Origin: Henckelia pumila
Taxonomy: Eukaryota > Streptophyta > Magnoliopsida > Lamiales > Gesneriaceae
DNA length: 64,000 nt
NCBI RefSeq assembly: GCF_033568475.1
Contig: NC_133121.1
Span: forward strand, 2,232,001-2,296,000
Reading direction: 5' to 3'
Shown: piece by piece, positions 61,885 to 64,000 of the stretch
Numbering within the stretch: position 1 is the stretch's first letter
How the letters are laid out: every line of letters starts with the position of its first letter
Translations under genes and position numbers: made by a program
Notes under the pieces: model-generated
Databases searched by the model: none
The model's input: only the letters and a program-made list of their open reading frames with translations
What the model was told of the DNA's origin: nothing

Positions 61885-63058
61885 GAAAGAGCCAGACGGT
61901 TGCTTTTTTATTTTTTCTTTCTCAGTAGATACCCTGCATGATCATGGCAAGCAATGTGGCGATAGATAGAACCGATTGCTGATGATTTGATTGATGATGA
62001 TTTGATGTTACTCTTTGGAGTGGTGATGTGATTCATATGAATGTTAGAGGCAGCCATTTACAGAGCGGCGGAATTCTTTGGAGCGATGATGTGATTCATA
62101 CGATTGTTAGAGGCAGCCATTTACATAGAAGCGGCGGTATTTATTTACTGTGTGTAGTTATTGTGGTTTACTTTTCAGTTGCAATAATCTGGTAGTTCTA
62201 AAAGGATCAATTTTCATTTATTTTTGAGATCATATGCAACTGTTGTTCCTACTTGCATTTGATTAATGCCTATAAAAATTTACCCGCATTTGATTAATGC
62301 CTATAAAAATTTACCCTCTAAATTGCAGAACCCTCTTCCGATTCAACCTATAGGTTTCTATATATGTGCATCCTTCTCCAGGATGCCATATGAGAAGGTC
62401 AAGATCGAGAGTACTCTAGAAAAAGAACTTGAGCTCGAAATTAAAGCTTCGATTTTTTTTTTAATTCTCGTATGTGAGTCACAGATCATTCATCGTCAGA
62501 ACAGTTATCTTTTAGTCAAAATGATACATGATAAATGTTTGGTTGCGAAACAGATGGTGTCAAATAAGTAAATTTTAGTTAGTATAACAAAAGATACAGT
62601 TTCATATAAATTGTGATTTATATGGCAAATGATATAGCGTTGGTGCAATAATTGCCAATAACATACAGAGACTCCACAATATTATACAATCTTTATTTCC
62701 TCTGTGGATTTTGATCTCATCGTAGGCCACAAAAATCGAAAATGTTCTTCAGAAGATGATAATTAATCAAGCCACCTGAGAAGGATTGAAATCAGGAAAA
62801 ATAGCCACCAAGGCCTCTCCCGAATGCGATTGGTAAAATGAAACCACATGTAGGATTCGTTCGACAATCAGCAGGGCTATTCCTCCAGCCAAACGCACCC
62901 ATAAAGTTTATCATCCAATTTCTTCTACTTGAAGAGAAAATACCATTTAAGAGATGACAAAACCAACTAGTCCGTGCATTTTTTTTCGAATGGAAAAACA
63001 TCCAAACCTTGTTTACTAGGCTATCATCATCAATGGTCAATCTGAGGAAAAATTGGAG
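61885..63058. other. Mitoferrin 3'UTR and spacer with two small tandem duplications
   Basis: A 63-bp unit (TCTTTGGAGTGGTGATGTGA...) is duplicated at 62012 and 62075, and a 31-bp unit (GCATTTGATTAATGCCTATA...) at 62255 and 62286. The remainder is AT-rich and without gene evidence. The small minus-strand ORF at 62792-63040 is not conserved and lies just 3' of the PP2C relic. Confidence 0.5.
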
Positions 63059-63642
63059 CTAGCTCAATGAGCTCTTCACCTGCCCAACAATTACAGTAAT
63101 ATCATCAAGCTTTCCACCTGCACAAGTTCACAAGGAAAATCTCAACTTAAGCATCAAAACTACTGGAAATTATCGAGTCGATCAGCGGCATGGATCAAAA
63201 CTCTTGCCTGTTAACTTCATTCCCAAAAGTTTCTTCTACCAAGGAACTTCGAAACCCTGATCACAAACCACTTTCTCATGCAATCAATCATGTGAGGAAG
63301 GACACTATGTAGTTGTAGTAGGGATAAAAGAAATATGTGTAACTCACATGAACTCGGGCTTCCAGCGAACAAGGGGATTCAAAACTAGAATCCTCCGAAT
63401 GGGCATGGGCTAAATTAGCCAATGCCTTTGCTAGCATCCAGATATATCAATCAATACACCATAAAACTACCCAACCAAGATTTAAAATTCGGGGAAGAAA
63501 ATCTGTATTTCGCCATACCAGCATCGGAAACATCATCACATGAGCCAACTATTGAAATAATTTCTTGGTCAAAAAGATTATCAAAGAGCCCATCTCAGCC
63601 CATCACAACCATATCCTCTTCCATTAACTCAATGCTCGCGAC
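63059..63642 (-). pseudogene. PP2C protein phosphatase pseudogene, 3' exons only
   Basis: Four exon remnants on the minus strand: 63642-63519, 63430-63348, 63256-63208 and 63117-63059. They read VASIELMEEDMVVMG-stop-DGLFDNLFDQEIISIVGS, then AKALANLAHAHSEDSSFESP, then GFEVPW-stop-KKLLGMKLT and GKLDDITVIVGQVKSSLS. This is the C-terminal third of a plant PP2C of the PBCP/chloroplast-like group, with the metal-site Asp residues in DGLFDN and KLDDIT. Two in-frame stops (a Ser codon to TGA in the G-S-DGLFD motif, and a codon after VPW to TAG) and a GC instead of GT donor after exon 3 show it is not functional. The catalytic 5' exons are absent: 63660-63820 is AT-rich and then another gene begins. 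Confidence 0.85.
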
Positions 63643-63823
63643 CTGTAGTTTAACAGAATCAGATAAAAGAAAAATGTGTTGGGACCAAGAAATATAATGA
63701 ATTTTGAAATATAAAAATACTACATTAATAATAATAATAATAATTAAATAAATAAGAAACATACTGCAAGATCTGCACTCCCTTGTTCCCACGTTCAGCA
63801 TCTCCGTCGGCTCCTCCATTTCC

Positions 63824-64000
63824 ATGGCAAATTCTTGGAAGAGAAACCAATCCACTAAAATCTTAACCCCAAAAAACCTACTTCTCTTCATCTCCACATC
63901 CCTTCTCCTGCTCGCTTTCCTCTACCTCTCCACCCAAAATCCGCGCAATAATCCCAACAAGATCAGTAAAGATTCGAAATCTGTCAGACCCATCAAAAGA
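63824..64000 (+). CDS. Start of a type II membrane protein gene (runs off the window)
   Basis: ATG at 63824 opens 59 codons to the window end without a stop: MANSWKRNQSTKILTPKN, then a membrane anchor at about residues 19-36 (LLLFISTSLLLLAFLYLS), then a basic Pro/Asn-rich stem (TQNPRNNPNKISKDSKSVRP). Short basic tail, single helix and stem are the layout of Golgi glycosyltransferases and similar enzymes, but the catalytic part is not in the window and I do not name a family. It is divergent from the PP2C pseudogene. Confidence 0.65.
   Translation, partial: MANSWKRNQSTKILTPKNLLLFISTSLLLLAFLYLSTQNPRNNPNKISKDSKSVRPIKR

Noticed and set aside
62792-63040. 82-codon minus-strand ORF near the PP2C relic
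   Set aside because: It lies beyond the PP2C stop codon in what was its 3'UTR and shows no PP2C similarity.

Overview
The window is nuclear DNA of a flowering plant, almost certainly a eudicot. Genes are intron-rich with GT-AG introns, spacers are AT-rich, several MITE families are present (one Stowaway-like), and there is one intron-less tRNA gene. Every recognised protein is a plant-lineage form: plant FAAH with K205/S281/S305, PTS2 glyoxysomal MDH, L-galactose dehydrogenase, CGR-type pectin methyltransferase, TBL and PR-1. An asterid origin is only an impression. I found no operon-like or defence-like cluster. The genes are ordinary housekeeping, cell-wall and metabolic genes in accidental order, and the interest lies in broken genes, recent duplications and insertions.

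Layout. 1-2 kb: 3' end of a CorA-like metal-ion transporter (+). 2.3-3.7 kb: MITE-rich spacer. 4.0-7.0 kb: mitochondrial HSP70 (+). 8.4-16.1 kb: fatty acid amide hydrolase (+, 20 coding exons, with a fossil LTR in intron 9). 17.1-19.8 kb: L-galactose dehydrogenase (-). 20.0 kb: tRNA-Val(AAC) (+). 20.5-22.8 kb: glyoxysomal malate dehydrogenase (-). 23.6-27.1 kb: an unrecognised basic Ser/Lys-rich protein (-). 28.8-32.7 kb: DUF21/CBS membrane protein (-). 33-40.8 kb: gene-free and AT-rich, holding a solo LTR interrupted by a hAT element, a Harbinger-like element, fold-back MITEs and microsatellites. 41.7-45.2 kb: CGR2/CGR3-like pectin methyltransferase (+). 45.7-49.9 kb: TBL acyltransferase (+). 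51.9 kb: intronless PR-1 (+) with a Stowaway MITE in its promoter. 54.9-56.0 kb: acidic single-pass membrane protein (+) with a hAT element in its probable 5'UTR intron. 56.6-57.8 kb: a second LTR copy. 58.7-58.9 kb: two 5' exons of a CLEC16A/TT9 homologue and nothing after them. 59.7-61.9 kb: mitoferrin (+) with an apparent single-base frameshift. 63.1-63.6 kb: a PP2C pseudogene (-). 63.8 kb to end: start of a type II membrane protein gene (+).

Exon borders were read by eye. For each full-length multi-exon gene the listed exons join in frame into a protein of family-typical length, which is the main support for the models. Coordinates given as gene spans are start codon to stop codon; UTRs were not delimited.
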